Source: a virus. Taken from it: 35,821 nucleotides of DNA. The DNA is taken from positions 1-35,821 of IMG/VR virus record IMGVR_UViG_3300042375_000704, one strand, 5' to 3'. The notes beneath the pieces were generated by a model. That model made no database searches, was not told the DNA's origin, and saw nothing but the letters and a program-made list of their open reading frames with translations. Position numbers and translations under genes: made by a program. Each line of letters opens with the position of its first letter. Position 1 is the stretch's first letter. Shown here in pieces: positions 7,383 through 14,794 of the stretch.

Positions 7383-7677
7383 GGATGTGCCGGAGCATTT
7401 GATGGGGCTTGGCATTACCGCGTTTCAAGCAACTCCGAACGGAGGCAATGTTGTTGCTTACGCCCTCGCCGCCGTGATCCCCGCCATTCAGAACGAGGCG
7501 TTGGAGCGGGCGGCGGTAATGGCGGATGAACGATATGCGGCGAACAAAGAAGACGCGGTGATCGTATGTCATGCACGCCCCATCAATGGGGCGCTGCTGT
7601 TCAATCATCAGACCCGCTATGACGAAGCCGGACGCATCGCCGCAGCCATCCGCGCACTGAAGGAGACAAAAGAATGA
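7372..7677 (+). CDS. Hypothetical protein, 101 residues
   Basis: Unrecognised. It ends in EAGRIAAAIRALKETKE, a C-terminal pattern shared by many small phage proteins. It contains ALERAAVMADERYAANKED, also typical of them. It overlaps the previous gene by 11 bases and the next one by four (ATGA), so the whole run 6607-8032 is translated as one coupled block. Confidence 0.65.
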   Translation: MKVEDVPEHLMGLGITAFQATPNGGNVVAYALAAVIPAIQNEALERAAVMADERYAANKEDAVIVCHARPINGALLFNHQTRYDEAGRIAAAIRALKETKE

Positions 7678-7844
7678 GCCAATACCTACCAACCAATGAA
7701 GATAAGCTACGCGGCGAACTACTCGTCCTTTTGGACCACATCGACTACGAAAGAGGCGCGTGCCGTCCTAACGAAATGATCGGTGCAGTATTGCCTGTGG
7801 AAGTATTGCGGCGGTGCAAGAATACGCTAAAGGAGACGACATGA
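7674..7844 (+). CDS. Small hypothetical protein, 56 residues
   Basis: A short gene with ATGA overlaps at both ends: its start overlaps the stop at 7675-7677 and its stop overlaps the next start at 7841. The product begins MSQYLPTNEDKLRGELL and contains LLDHIDYERGACRPNEMIG and VLRRCKNTLKE. It is helical and charged, and I do not recognise the family. The exact fit between its neighbours is the main evidence. Confidence 0.65.
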   Translation: MSQYLPTNEDKLRGELLVLLDHIDYERGACRPNEMIGAVLPVEVLRRCKNTLKETT

Positions 7845-8032
7845 CCGCAAAGCGTCAGACGTGCCAATGGTGGGCCGATAGCCGAATTCAGGACTTTAAC
7901 CTAGGGCAATGCCGCATTCGTGCGCCCGGACCTGCGCCATATGAACGCAACAAAAAAGACATCACGTATACAGCACCGTGGCCATTTGTCGGCGCCACAG
8001 ATTGGTGCGGTGAACACCAACTTGCCCGCTAA
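7841..8032 (+). CDS. Small Cys-rich protein, likely metal-binding, 63 residues
   Basis: The product has three conserved-looking cysteines in a TCQWW ... GQCRI ... DWCGEH arrangement with a WPFVGATDW segment. This is the layout of a common family of small phage proteins (C-x-x-W, then CR-x-x-P, then WCGE) thought to bind zinc or another metal. The function is unknown. AAGGAGACGAC stands before the start at 7841. A 40-base gap with a strong ribosome site separates it from the next gene. Confidence 0.72.
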   Translation: MTAKRQTCQWWADSRIQDFNLGQCRIRAPGPAPYERNKKDITYTAPWPFVGATDWCGEHQLAR

Positions 8033-8072
8033 AAAAACCACTGAGCAGTAATCAGCCCTATAAAGGAGCAAA

Positions 8073-8558
8073 ATGATGCACAAGAAAGTCTATCTAGCAG
8101 GCCCTATTGGCGGCAGCACTTATGACGAAGCGCAAAACTGGCGCATGGACCTCGATCATCTGCTTCAAAGCAGCAGCAACGGCGCTATCCGAGGCTACAG
8201 CCCCCTACGTGGCAAGGGCGCTCTAAAGCACGAAGGCCCTCTTACCACCAGCGCCTACCCGTTCTATTCACCGCTGGCCACAAGCAAGGCTATCCTGAGC
8301 CGCGACTTTAATGACTGCCGCACAGCAGACCTTATTATCGCCAACCTTCTTGAACAGGACGAAGGGGCACCCCCTTCGCTCGGCACTATCATGGAAATTG
8401 GTTTTGGCTTCGCACTTCAAGTGCCAATACTTGCGATTTCCAAGGATAGGAGCCGCAACCCTATTGCCAAGCACGCTATGATCCTAGGCGCAGTTGGCTT
8501 TTGGGCGGATAGCCTCAATGAAGCCGCAGATATGGCTTGCTCTATCCTCCTGCCGTAA
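8073..8558 (+). CDS. Nucleoside 2-deoxyribosyltransferase-like protein
   Basis: A 161-residue protein with the N-terminal KVYLAGPIGG motif and the SLGTIMEIGFGFA motif (Glu108 at the position of the nucleophilic Glu) of nucleoside 2-deoxyribosyltransferases. RDFNDCRTADLIIANL supplies the usual Asp residues. The family swaps the base on a deoxynucleoside or hydrolyses N-glycosidic bonds of (deoxy)nucleotides. In phage this suggests salvage or base exchange in the nucleotide pool. It stands beside a dCTP deaminase-type enzyme, which fits. GGAG four to five bases upstream supports the start; ATG at 8073 or 8076 are equivalent. Confidence 0.78.
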   Translation: MMHKKVYLAGPIGGSTYDEAQNWRMDLDHLLQSSSNGAIRGYSPLRGKGALKHEGPLTTSAYPFYSPLATSKAILSRDFNDCRTADLIIANLLEQDEGAPPSLGTIMEIGFGFALQVPILAISKDRSRNPIAKHAMILGAVGFWADSLNEAADMACSILLP

Positions 8559-8573
8559 AGGGAGAAAAAACAA

Positions 8574-9089
8574 ATGGTTATTACCGGCTCAGAAATCCTC
8601 GCCCGCAATATCTTCTCGCCTGCCACCCCACGCACCCATCATCCTGAAACAGGTATGACTTTTGGTGCTGGCCCTGCCGGATATGACATCCGAATCAAGC
8701 AGGCCCTATACCTCTATCCAGGTCAGTTCGCATTGGCCAGTTCTCTCGAACACTTCAACGTGCCGACTGATCTTGTTGGCTTCGTCCACGACAAGTCCTC
8801 GCTCGCCCGCCTTGGCTTGTTCCTTGGAATGGGGGTAGTTGAAAGCGGGTGGCGGGGTTATTTAACCATAGAGATCAAAAACCAAGGCTATCGTCCTATC
8901 CACCTACTCGCGGGACAACCTATAGCCCAAGTGGTTTTCCACCTTGTCGTCAACCCCACTCAAGGCTATAATGGCCGATACCAAGACCAAGCTGACGAAC
9001 CCACTCCTGCAAAACTCGCAGAAGCATACGAAAAGGTAAACCATGACACTGAATACTCTTCAGAGCCAAGCCGCCGATGGCTTGATTGA
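8574..9089 (+). CDS. dcd: dCTP deaminase / dUTPase-fold protein
   Basis: A 171-residue trimeric dUTPase-superfamily protein. It shows DKSSLARLGLF, matching the SSLARLGL motif of Dcd, and GWRGYLTIEIKN, where the Glu of TIE aligns with the catalytic Glu of dCTP deaminase. AGQPIAQVVFHLV and YNGRYQDQ form its C-terminal motif. Dcd makes dUTP from dCTP for dTMP synthesis. The A-H pair before the catalytic loop in E. coli Dcd is replaced here by GMGVVE, so deaminase, dUTPase or bifunctional activity cannot be told apart. GGGAG nine bases upstream sets the start. The last 47 bases overlap the helicase gene. Confidence 0.8.
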   Translation: MVITGSEILARNIFSPATPRTHHPETGMTFGAGPAGYDIRIKQALYLYPGQFALASSLEHFNVPTDLVGFVHDKSSLARLGLFLGMGVVESGWRGYLTIEIKNQGYRPIHLLAGQPIAQVVFHLVVNPTQGYNGRYQDQADEPTPAKLAEAYEKVNHDTEYSSEPSRRWLD

Positions 9090-10578
9090 GTTTGCCACCA
9101 AGAAGGAGCATTCTTTTGCGCTCCTTCTTGGCCCTGCGGGTAGTGGCAAGACGTTCACCATCTCACACGTTATCAAGGCCCTGGAAAGCACCAAGCGCCC
9201 CATCCTAGTCGCTTGTCCGACGCACAAGGCGAAGTCCGTGCTGGTGAAGTCTCTTGCCCGCTATGGCATCTCTGTCGCGGCCACTACAGTTTCTGCCCTA
9301 ATCGGTAAAGCACCCTCAACCACGGATGACCCAGATGAAGAAGGCCAAGCGCAGTGGAAAAGAGGCGGCGGAGATACCTTGGAATCTGGTAGCATTCTGG
9401 TCCTTGATGAAGTCTCAATGGTTGATGTCGCTGACATGCGCGCCATCAAACGCGCGGTCGAAGCGGCGCAAGCGCAAGCTATCCTAACAGGCGACTTCGC
9501 ACAGTTGCGCCCCGTAAAAGGCACGTCCATCGTAGATGCGGTGGAGAAAATACCTGTGCGCTTCAAACTGAGCGAAGTCATGCGAAGCGGCAGTCAAGGT
9601 ATCGTGGCTGTTAGCAAGTCTGTCCGCACAACAGGCCAGATCGACCTAGACGCGATAGATAACCAAAGCGTCTTTGCATACCATTCAAGCGACAAGTTCG
9701 AGCATGCGTTCGTATCCGCGCAAGATGCTGTCGCTGTGGCCTATACCAACAAACGCGTGAGCGAGTTAAATAGGATGAAGCGCCGCGCCATCTACGGCGC
9801 TGACGTTCACGACTTCATGCCCGAAGAAAATCTTATCTTGACTGAGGCCCCGTTCTTTATCTGGGCGCGCGGAGCTACGAGTGGCAAGTATTCCAACATT
9901 AAAGTCGCAGACAACAACAGCCAACTTATAGTAAAGCATGTCGGCTTCATGGGCGAAGAACGTCATCCATTCTCTGAGAAGACGATCCCTTACTACGATC
10001 TTTCTCTTTTCAATCCTGAGACTAACCTTACCTTCGATGCAAAAGGTTTGACGTTTGATATGTACGTCAACCACTTGAAGCCAGCGTTGGAAGATGCACT
10101 TGGCAATGTCCGTAAGTTTGCGGACCAACTCGCTAAGCTCGACCGCGAGCTAGAAAAGCGCTTTGCGCGCGGAGGCATCGAAGATAACAAGCGCCTCTCG
10201 ATTACCGAGGCGCAGGCTCGCAAGTTCTTCAAGCCAGAGCAGTATGATTGGCTCTATGAAGCTGCACTCAAAAACCCAAAATACCTCACATACTCGCTCG
10301 ACTTCATGACCGACGAACAGGCCTTTACGCCAGCCAAAGGCTCTTGGTCATCCCTACGAGGGCTTGCATGGGCAAGAGATTATTTTGGTTTTCGTAGCAA
10401 GTTCGCCGTTCTTCTCTACGAACATGCCAGCACGGCGCACAAAGCCCAAGGCTCTACCTACAAGCATGTTTTCGTGGATTGGCCCAACCTTGAGACGATC
10501 AGGGATCACGAAGATAAGCAAGCGGCTTGCTATGTGGCCGTAAGTCGTGCTTCTGATACCCTCCATATCAGGATTTAG
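9043..10578 (+). CDS. SF1B DNA helicase, Dda/RecD2-like
   Basis: A 511-residue ATP-dependent helicase. Motif I is LLGPAGSGKTFT near the N-terminus, motif II is LVLDEVSMVD, and motif III is TGDFAQLRPV. The C-terminal motifs are HASTAHKAQGSTY and ACYVAVSRASDTLHI. The order and spacing match Dda/RecD2/Pif1-type 5'-3' helicases, which remodel forks and load recombination proteins. A middle insertion (about residues 260-430) is of no known type. It overlaps the Dcd-like gene by 47 bases, has AAAAGG upstream of its ATG, and is followed two bases later by kdsA. Confidence 0.88.
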   Translation: MTLNTLQSQAADGLIEFATKKEHSFALLLGPAGSGKTFTISHVIKALESTKRPILVACPTHKAKSVLVKSLARYGISVAATTVSALIGKAPSTTDDPDEEGQAQWKRGGGDTLESGSILVLDEVSMVDVADMRAIKRAVEAAQAQAILTGDFAQLRPVKGTSIVDAVEKIPVRFKLSEVMRSGSQGIVAVSKSVRTTGQIDLDAIDNQSVFAYHSSDKFEHAFVSAQDAVAVAYTNKRVSELNRMKRRAIYGADVHDFMPEENLILTEAPFFIWARGATSGKYSNIKVADNNSQLIVKHVGFMGEERHPFSEKTIPYYDLSLFNPETNLTFDAKGLTFDMYVNHLKPALEDALGNVRKFADQLAKLDRELEKRFARGGIEDNKRLSITEAQARKFFKPEQYDWLYEAALKNPKYLTYSLDFMTDEQAFTPAKGSWSSLRGLAWARDYFGFRSKFAVLLYEHASTAHKAQGSTYKHVFVDWPNLETIRDHEDKQAACYVAVSRASDTLHIRI

Positions 10579-10580
10579 CC

Positions 10581-11432
10581 ATGCTCCCGCGCCAGAACAC
10601 CGTAGAGATTGGCCGTGCCTGCTTCTCCAATGCGCTGCCGCTGTCCTTTATTGCAGGCCCCTGCCAGATCGAGAGCAGGGAGCAGGCACTAGAGATTGCG
10701 CAGTCCCTTGCGGAGTCTGCCAAGCGCCTCGATGTGGACCTCGTGTTTAAGGCCAGCTTCGACAAGGCCAACCGGACTTCGAGCTTTGGCGCGCGTGGCA
10801 TCGGCCTCAAGGCTGCGATCCCCATCTTCCAAGAAATCAGAGAGACTTTCAGGCTACCTGTCATCACGGACGTTCACGAACGCGAACATTGCTATGCCTT
10901 GGAAGGCGCTGTGGACGCGCTACAAATCCCTGCATTCCTCTGTCGGCAGACAGACCTTCTTATGGCAGCAGCCAAGACGTGGCTGCCCGTTATGGTCAAG
11001 AAAGGCCAGTTTCTTGCACCAAACGACATGGCAAACGTCGTAGAAAAGCTCACCGTAGCTGGGAATAGCAAAATCTTACTAGCTGAGCGCGGAACAACAT
11101 TCGGATACAACAATCTTGTCGTTGATATGCGCTCACTACCTATCATGAAGCAGACAGGCTACCCTGTTATCTTTGACGCGACACACTCTGTCCAGCTTCC
11201 TGGCGGGGCAGGCGGAGCTAGCAGCGGCCAGAGGCAGTTCGTAGAGCCTTTGGCCCGTGCTGCGGTGGCTGTGCGCGTGGCGGGGGTGTTCATTGAAACT
11301 CACCCAGACCCCGACAAGGCACTATCTGACGGGCCTAACATGGTGCCCCTGTATAGGATGCACGGCCTCATGCGTCGCTTGACGGCCATAGACGACCTTG
11401 TTAAGAGTGCCAAATACACAGGAGCCTACTAA
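10581..11432 (+). CDS. kdsA: 3-deoxy-8-phosphooctulonate (Kdo-8-P) synthase
   Basis: A 283-residue full-length KdsA (E. coli protein 284). It condenses phosphoenolpyruvate with D-arabinose 5-phosphate to Kdo-8-phosphate, the second step toward the Kdo of lipopolysaccharide. Seen are FKASFDKANRTS, LQIPAFLCRQTDLL, VKKGQFLAPNDM, RGTTFGYNNLVVDM, VIFDATHSVQ and FIETHPDPDKALSDGPN. Cys28 in AGPCQIES, with the His, Glu and Asp of the last motifs, marks the metal-dependent class rather than the metal-free E. coli type. AGGA seven bases upstream sets the start. It sits between a helicase and nrdA, far from the KdsD-like gene (243-863) that would supply its substrate. KdsC and KdsB are not in the window. 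Confidence 0.95.
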   Translation: MLPRQNTVEIGRACFSNALPLSFIAGPCQIESREQALEIAQSLAESAKRLDVDLVFKASFDKANRTSSFGARGIGLKAAIPIFQEIRETFRLPVITDVHEREHCYALEGAVDALQIPAFLCRQTDLLMAAAKTWLPVMVKKGQFLAPNDMANVVEKLTVAGNSKILLAERGTTFGYNNLVVDMRSLPIMKQTGYPVIFDATHSVQLPGGAGGASSGQRQFVEPLARAAVAVRVAGVFIETHPDPDKALSDGPNMVPLYRMHGLMRRLTAIDDLVKSAKYTGAY

Positions 11433-11713
11433 TGGAAGACCATCCGATTCTCTCCAAACTCGGCACCATTGACAGAATGGCCCTGGGTGCTGAACTAGCC
11501 GCAGAAGGTAGCTCCGTTTTTGCGACCGGCTTCATTCACGGCCTCAAGTATGCTGCTGAACTGATCGAGAATATCCACAACAATGTGGAAAATCTCAGTG
11601 AAGATACAAGGCGTGCTTTTACAGCCCTTGTAATTACACTGGCAGGAAGTGCTGAAAACTACGTGGCTGAAATCAAGAAGGGCGAAGCAAGTAGTCTTTA
11701 CGACGAAAACTAA
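11432..11713 (+). CDS. Hypothetical protein, 93 residues
   Basis: Unrecognised. It is predicted mostly helical (FIHGLKYAAELIENIHNNVENLSEDTRRAFTALVITLAG) and acidic. Its start overlaps the kdsA stop (TAATG), so translation is probably coupled. The last gene before a 78-base gap that leads to nrdA. No motif points to a function; involvement in Kdo metabolism would be guesswork. Confidence 0.65.
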   Translation: MEDHPILSKLGTIDRMALGAELAAEGSSVFATGFIHGLKYAAELIENIHNNVENLSEDTRRAFTALVITLAGSAENYVAEIKKGEASSLYDEN

Positions 11714-11735
11714 AAGTCAAGTCCTTTCCTAAAAA

Positions 11736-11768
11736 CCCTTAGCCGCGTTAAGGTGGGGGTTCCCTTAA
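11736..11768 (+). promoter_or_regulatory. Leader with two mutually exclusive hairpins before nrdA
   Basis: The TTAAGG at 11748-11753 can pair either with CCCTTA upstream (11736-11741) or with CCTTAA downstream (11763-11768). It lies 24 bases ahead of the nrdA start. Competing stems of this kind may act as an attenuator or translational switch, but they are short and may be chance. I saw no NrdR box. Confidence 0.3.
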
Positions 11769-11791
11769 ATATGTCCTGAGCAGGAAATACC

Positions 11792-13567
11792 ATGAGCGCC
11801 AAGCGTTTTTCTATTGCCGTTGACCATAGCCGTGACGTTTTCCTGACGGACTTCAGTAAGCAAACCCTAAAGGATCGCTACCTCCTCCCCGGCGAAAGCT
11901 ATCAAGACCTATTCGCCCGCGTTGCTTGTACATACGCCGATGATAGGGCCCACGCAGAGCGTCTATATCAATATATGAGCCTGCTTTGGTTCATGCCTGC
12001 CACGCCTGTCCTGGCCAACGGAGGCACTACGCGCGGTCTACCGATTAGCTGTTTTTTGAACGAGGTTGAGGATAATCTTGAGGGTATTGTAGGCACTTGG
12101 AATGAGAACGTGTGGCTGGCGTCGAGTGGCGGGGGCATTGGCACCTATTGGGGCAATGTGCGTGCCGTGGGCGAAAGCATTGGCGCACGTGGCGAGAGCA
12201 GCGGCATCATGCCCTTCCTCAAGGTCATGGACAGCCAGACCCTAGCGGTAAGCCAAGGCAGCCTACGTCGCGGCTCTGCGGCTGTCTACCTAGACGTGAG
12301 CCATCCTGAGATTGAAGAATTTATCGAGATGCGCCGCCCTACTGGCGGGGATACTAACCGCAAGTCCCTCAATCTACACCACGCGGTCGTCATCCCTGAC
12401 TCCTTCATGCACGCTGTAGAGAAAGGCGAGACGTGGAACCTTGTTAGCCCCAAAAATGGCGCTGTCCTCAAAACGCTTGACGCACGCGCGCTTTGGGTCA
12501 GGCTGTTGACAGCGCGCATTGAGACGGGCGAACCGTATTTTCTGTTTGTTGATACTGTGAATAAGCACATCCCAGAGCATCATAAGAAGTTAGACTTGTT
12601 TGTTAGCACGTCAAACCTTTGCAACGAGATTACCTTGTTTACAGGCCGCGACCATCACGGGGAGATGCGAACGGCGGTATGCTGCCTATCCTCCCTCAAC
12701 CTCGATACATACATGAGTTGGAAGGACACACCGAAGTTCATCGAGGATGTTATGCGCTTCCTTGATAACGTCCTACAGGACTTCATCGACCGTGCGCCAC
12801 CAAGCATGGCCGCAGCCATCTACAGCGCCACGCAGGAGCGTTCTGTGGGCCTAGGCGTCATGGGCTTCCACTCCTTCCTACAAAGCCAAGGCGTGCCCTT
12901 CGAGTCGCCTTCTGCGATTGCCTGGAACAAGAAGATTTTCAAGCATATCCAAAACCGCGTTGAAGCAGCGGACAGGGTGCTTGCAGACGAGCGCGGACCT
13001 TGCCCTGACGCCGAGGAAGCAGGCTTCCACAAGCGGTTCTCAAACAAGTCGGCTATTGCGCCCACGGCCTCTATCTCGATTATCTGCGGCGGAGTTTCGC
13101 CCTGCATCGAGCCCTGGCCCGCAAACGTGTTCACGCAAAAGACCCTTTCTGGCTCCTTCCCTGTCCGAAATACCTACCTGTCTGCGGTTCTTAACAAGTA
13201 TGGTAAGAACACAAAGGGCACTTGGGATAGCATCGTGGCGAACAAGGGTAGCGTCCAGCACCTTGAGTTCTTGACCGATTGGGAGAAGGCGACGTTCAAG
13301 ACGGCCATTGAGCTTGACCAGAACTTCATCATCCGCCACGCCGCAGATCGCCAACCGTTTATTGACCAAGGCCAGTCTGTGAACCTGTTTTTTCCTGCGG
13401 ATACGACGAAGAAGGAACTTCACGAGGCGCACATGAGGGCATGGAAATCTGGCCTCAAGGGGCTATACTATTGCCGCTCTCTTTCGGTGCAACGCGCTGA
13501 AGTTGTAAGCGAAAAGGTTCCTGCCAAGAACGCCAATGACGGCGAAACATGCGAGGTATGTCAATGA
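11792..13567 (+). CDS. nrdA: Class I ribonucleotide reductase, large (alpha) subunit
   Basis: A 591-residue NrdA that reduces ribonucleoside diphosphates to deoxy forms with NrdB. Catalytic residues are present: LPISCFLN (Cys87), SNLCNEITL (Asn275, Cys277, Glu279), AVCCLSSLN (Cys297), the LYYC tyrosine pair for radical transfer, and a C-terminal CEVC redox pair. The N-terminal ATP-cone that senses dATP in E. coli NrdA (761 residues) is missing, so feedback inhibition at that site is not expected, as in many phage enzymes. AGGA six bases upstream sets the start. NrdB is 3.5 kb downstream, beyond a leftward fibre cassette, which is unusual for the pair. Confidence 0.95.
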   Translation: MSAKRFSIAVDHSRDVFLTDFSKQTLKDRYLLPGESYQDLFARVACTYADDRAHAERLYQYMSLLWFMPATPVLANGGTTRGLPISCFLNEVEDNLEGIVGTWNENVWLASSGGGIGTYWGNVRAVGESIGARGESSGIMPFLKVMDSQTLAVSQGSLRRGSAAVYLDVSHPEIEEFIEMRRPTGGDTNRKSLNLHHAVVIPDSFMHAVEKGETWNLVSPKNGAVLKTLDARALWVRLLTARIETGEPYFLFVDTVNKHIPEHHKKLDLFVSTSNLCNEITLFTGRDHHGEMRTAVCCLSSLNLDTYMSWKDTPKFIEDVMRFLDNVLQDFIDRAPPSMAAAIYSATQERSVGLGVMGFHSFLQSQGVPFESPSAIAWNKKIFKHIQNRVEAADRVLADERGPCPDAEEAGFHKRFSNKSAIAPTASISIICGGVSPCIEPWPANVFTQKTLSGSFPVRNTYLSAVLNKYGKNTKGTWDSIVANKGSVQHLEFLTDWEKATFKTAIELDQNFIIRHAADRQPFIDQGQSVNLFFPADTTKKELHEAHMRAWKSGLKGLYYCRSLSVQRAEVVSEKVPAKNANDGETCEVCQ

Positions 13568-13731
13568 GTGTCCCTACCCAGACCGATATCTACTTCGATC
13601 TGAAAGAGTATTTCCCCAATCTCAGCAATGAGACGCGCTTAGAGGTTGCCATGTTCATGCATGGCAAGCTCATGGAAGCGTATGAAAGCGGGAAGGAAGA
13701 CGCTGGCGGGGAGAACGGGTCCGTCGATTAA
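13564..13731 (+). CDS. Small hypothetical protein after nrdA, 55 residues
   Basis: Acidic helical peptide (FDLKEYFPNLSNETRLEVAMFMHGKLMEAYESGKED). The start at 13564 overlaps the nrdA stop (ATGA) and has GAGG seven bases upstream; in-frame ATGs at 13549 and 13558 are less well placed. The stop overlaps the stop of the leftward gene at 13728, so the two units meet tail to tail. A small accessory factor of the reductase is possible but unproven. Confidence 0.65.
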   Translation: MSVPTQTDIYFDLKEYFPNLSNETRLEVAMFMHGKLMEAYESGKEDAGGENGSVD

Positions 13732-14030
13732 GGTGAGGTAGGGTCTATTATCGTAATAGACCCATCCACCGTCTTTCTGCGGCCTTGGCTTGTCTCGGCC
13801 AAGACTTGCACAACGTATTCTTTCCCCGATTCACCACCAGACAACCAGAAAACCACATAAGCACCAGTAGCAACTGGTGCTTTTGTGGCTGTGCCTAGCG
13901 TCAAGCCAGAAGACACCGTAACCACACAAGAAGAAAGAGTATCACCAGAGGGTAGCCAACTGGTGAAAGCAACCGAATGGTCGAGTTCGTCCAACGGGTG
14001 CTGCTCTTTCAAAGTTAAAAGATCAGTCAT
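13728..14030 (-). CDS. Phage fibre-tail adaptor-like protein, 100 residues
   Basis: Small beta-rich protein with the pattern of the fibre-tail adaptor family: SWLPSGDTLSSCVVTVSSGL, then VVFWLSGGESGKEYVVQV, then TSQGRRKTVDGSITI. Such proteins lie next to tail-fibre genes and are believed to join fibre and tail. It is the last gene of the leftward cassette 16896-13728. AAGGGGG about seven bases upstream supports the start. A 23-base perfect palindrome lies in its last codons. Confidence 0.6.
   Translation of the reverse strand: MTDLLTLKEQHPLDELDHSVAFTSWLPSGDTLSSCVVTVSSGLTLGTATKAPVATGAYVVFWLSGGESGKEYVVQVLAETSQGRRKTVDGSITIIDPTSP
13741..13763. terminator. Perfect hairpin at the convergent gene junction
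   Basis: GGGTCTATTA, loop TCG, TAATAGACCC: ten perfect base pairs. It starts ten bases past the stop of the rightward gene and lies inside the 3' end of the leftward gene. There is no T-tract on either side, so it may be a weak bidirectional terminator or an mRNA 3'-end stabiliser where two transcription units collide. Confidence 0.5.
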
Positions 14031-14063
14031 GATAAAACCCCCTTGGCCCCACGAGGCAGCCTC

Positions 14064-14092
14064 AATATACAGCGCATATAAAAAATCAACAA
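14064..14092 (-). promoter_or_regulatory. Possible leftward sigma70-type promoter
   Basis: On the minus strand TTGTTG (14087-14092) and TATATT (14064-14069) are 17 bases apart, in an AT-rich 72-base gap. Transcription would begin near 14057 and serve the adaptor-like gene (start 14030). The match is fair; no other support. Confidence 0.35.
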
Positions 14093-14102
14093 GCCACGGG
14101 CG

Positions 14103-14483
14103 CTAAGAAGCCTCAACTTCGTAAACCCTGATGGATTCAGGAATGAAGTAAACTGTGTCTTGTGCGGGTATCACATAGATACGGGCTGAAGGTGGAAGCG
14201 AAATTGCGGAAATAGAAGCAGTGAGAGCCTCAAAGGTGATATTTATAGAAGGGATATTGGCACTAAATTTAGTTAGAGGAGCAAAACCCATAACTGCTAT
14301 AGTAGCAGAGGGGACAACGACGGACTTACCCGTGAAAACAAAAGGCGCTAGAGCAGCGACAAGAATATCAACTGAAGGTGCTAATACGTCAACTGGCGGT
14401 AAGTAGTTTTCGGTGACGCGGAAATCACCGCTCTCACTTATCCTCGTATCTCCAATTTCTGTAATGCGAACGCCTTCAACCAC
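14103..14483 (-). CDS. Putative tail-fibre-associated protein, 126 residues, GTG start
   Basis: A beta-rich, Val/Ile/Ala/Pro-rich protein beginning VRITEIGDTRISESGDFRVTEN, a repeated short strand pattern seen in phage structural proteins. No named family. The only available start is GTG at 14483 because an in-frame TAA lies a few codons upstream. A GAAAGAG stretch is a weak ribosome site. Its place within the fibre cassette supports a structural or assembly role. Confidence 0.6.
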   Translation of the reverse strand: MVEGVRITEIGDTRISESGDFRVTENYLPPVDVLAPSVDILVAALAPFVFTGKSVVVPSATIAVMGFAPLTKFSANIPSINITFEALTASISAISLPPSARIYVIPAQDTVYFIPESIRVYEVEAS

Positions 14484-14580
14484 CGTAAGGACTCTTTCTT
14501 ACAAAGGAGGAGATAGGCGAAAAAAAGGATTTATCTTTTGTTCTAAGGTTTTGACCCTTTGCACCTTCTTCTCAACCATC

Positions 14581-14793
14581 TTAGGCATCAGTATTTCCCT
14601 TCGCAAGATATTCAGCTTCACGCATTACGCGAGTGCCTTCAGGCGGAACCCACTGGGTTTCACCATCCCACAGACAGATGTTCACTACGGTCCCCGCAGG
14701 AATCACTACCTCTCGCAGGCCCTTTTCAGGATCAAACTCTTGCCGCGTTGTGTCAGCAAGAGAAATAATAACCCAACGATCTACTTCAGCCAT
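14581..14793 (-). CDS. Small protein next to the fibre gene, 70 residues
   Basis: The product contains VVNICLWDGETQWVPPEGTRVM, which resembles short proteins encoded beside tail fibres in many phages. Function unknown; possibly fibre assembly. GGAG seven bases upstream of ATG 14793 decides the start. It follows the fibre gene stop by one base. Below it, 14484-14580 holds no convincing gene. Confidence 0.7.
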   Translation of the reverse strand: MAEVDRWVIISLADTTRQEFDPEKGLREVVIPAGTVVNICLWDGETQWVPPEGTRVMREAEYLAKGNTDA

Positions 14794-14794
14794 T

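Noticed and set aside
14499-14579. 26-codon minus-strand frame beginning MVEKKV
   Set aside because: No ribosome site and no family; it only fills the gap between two fibre-cassette genes.
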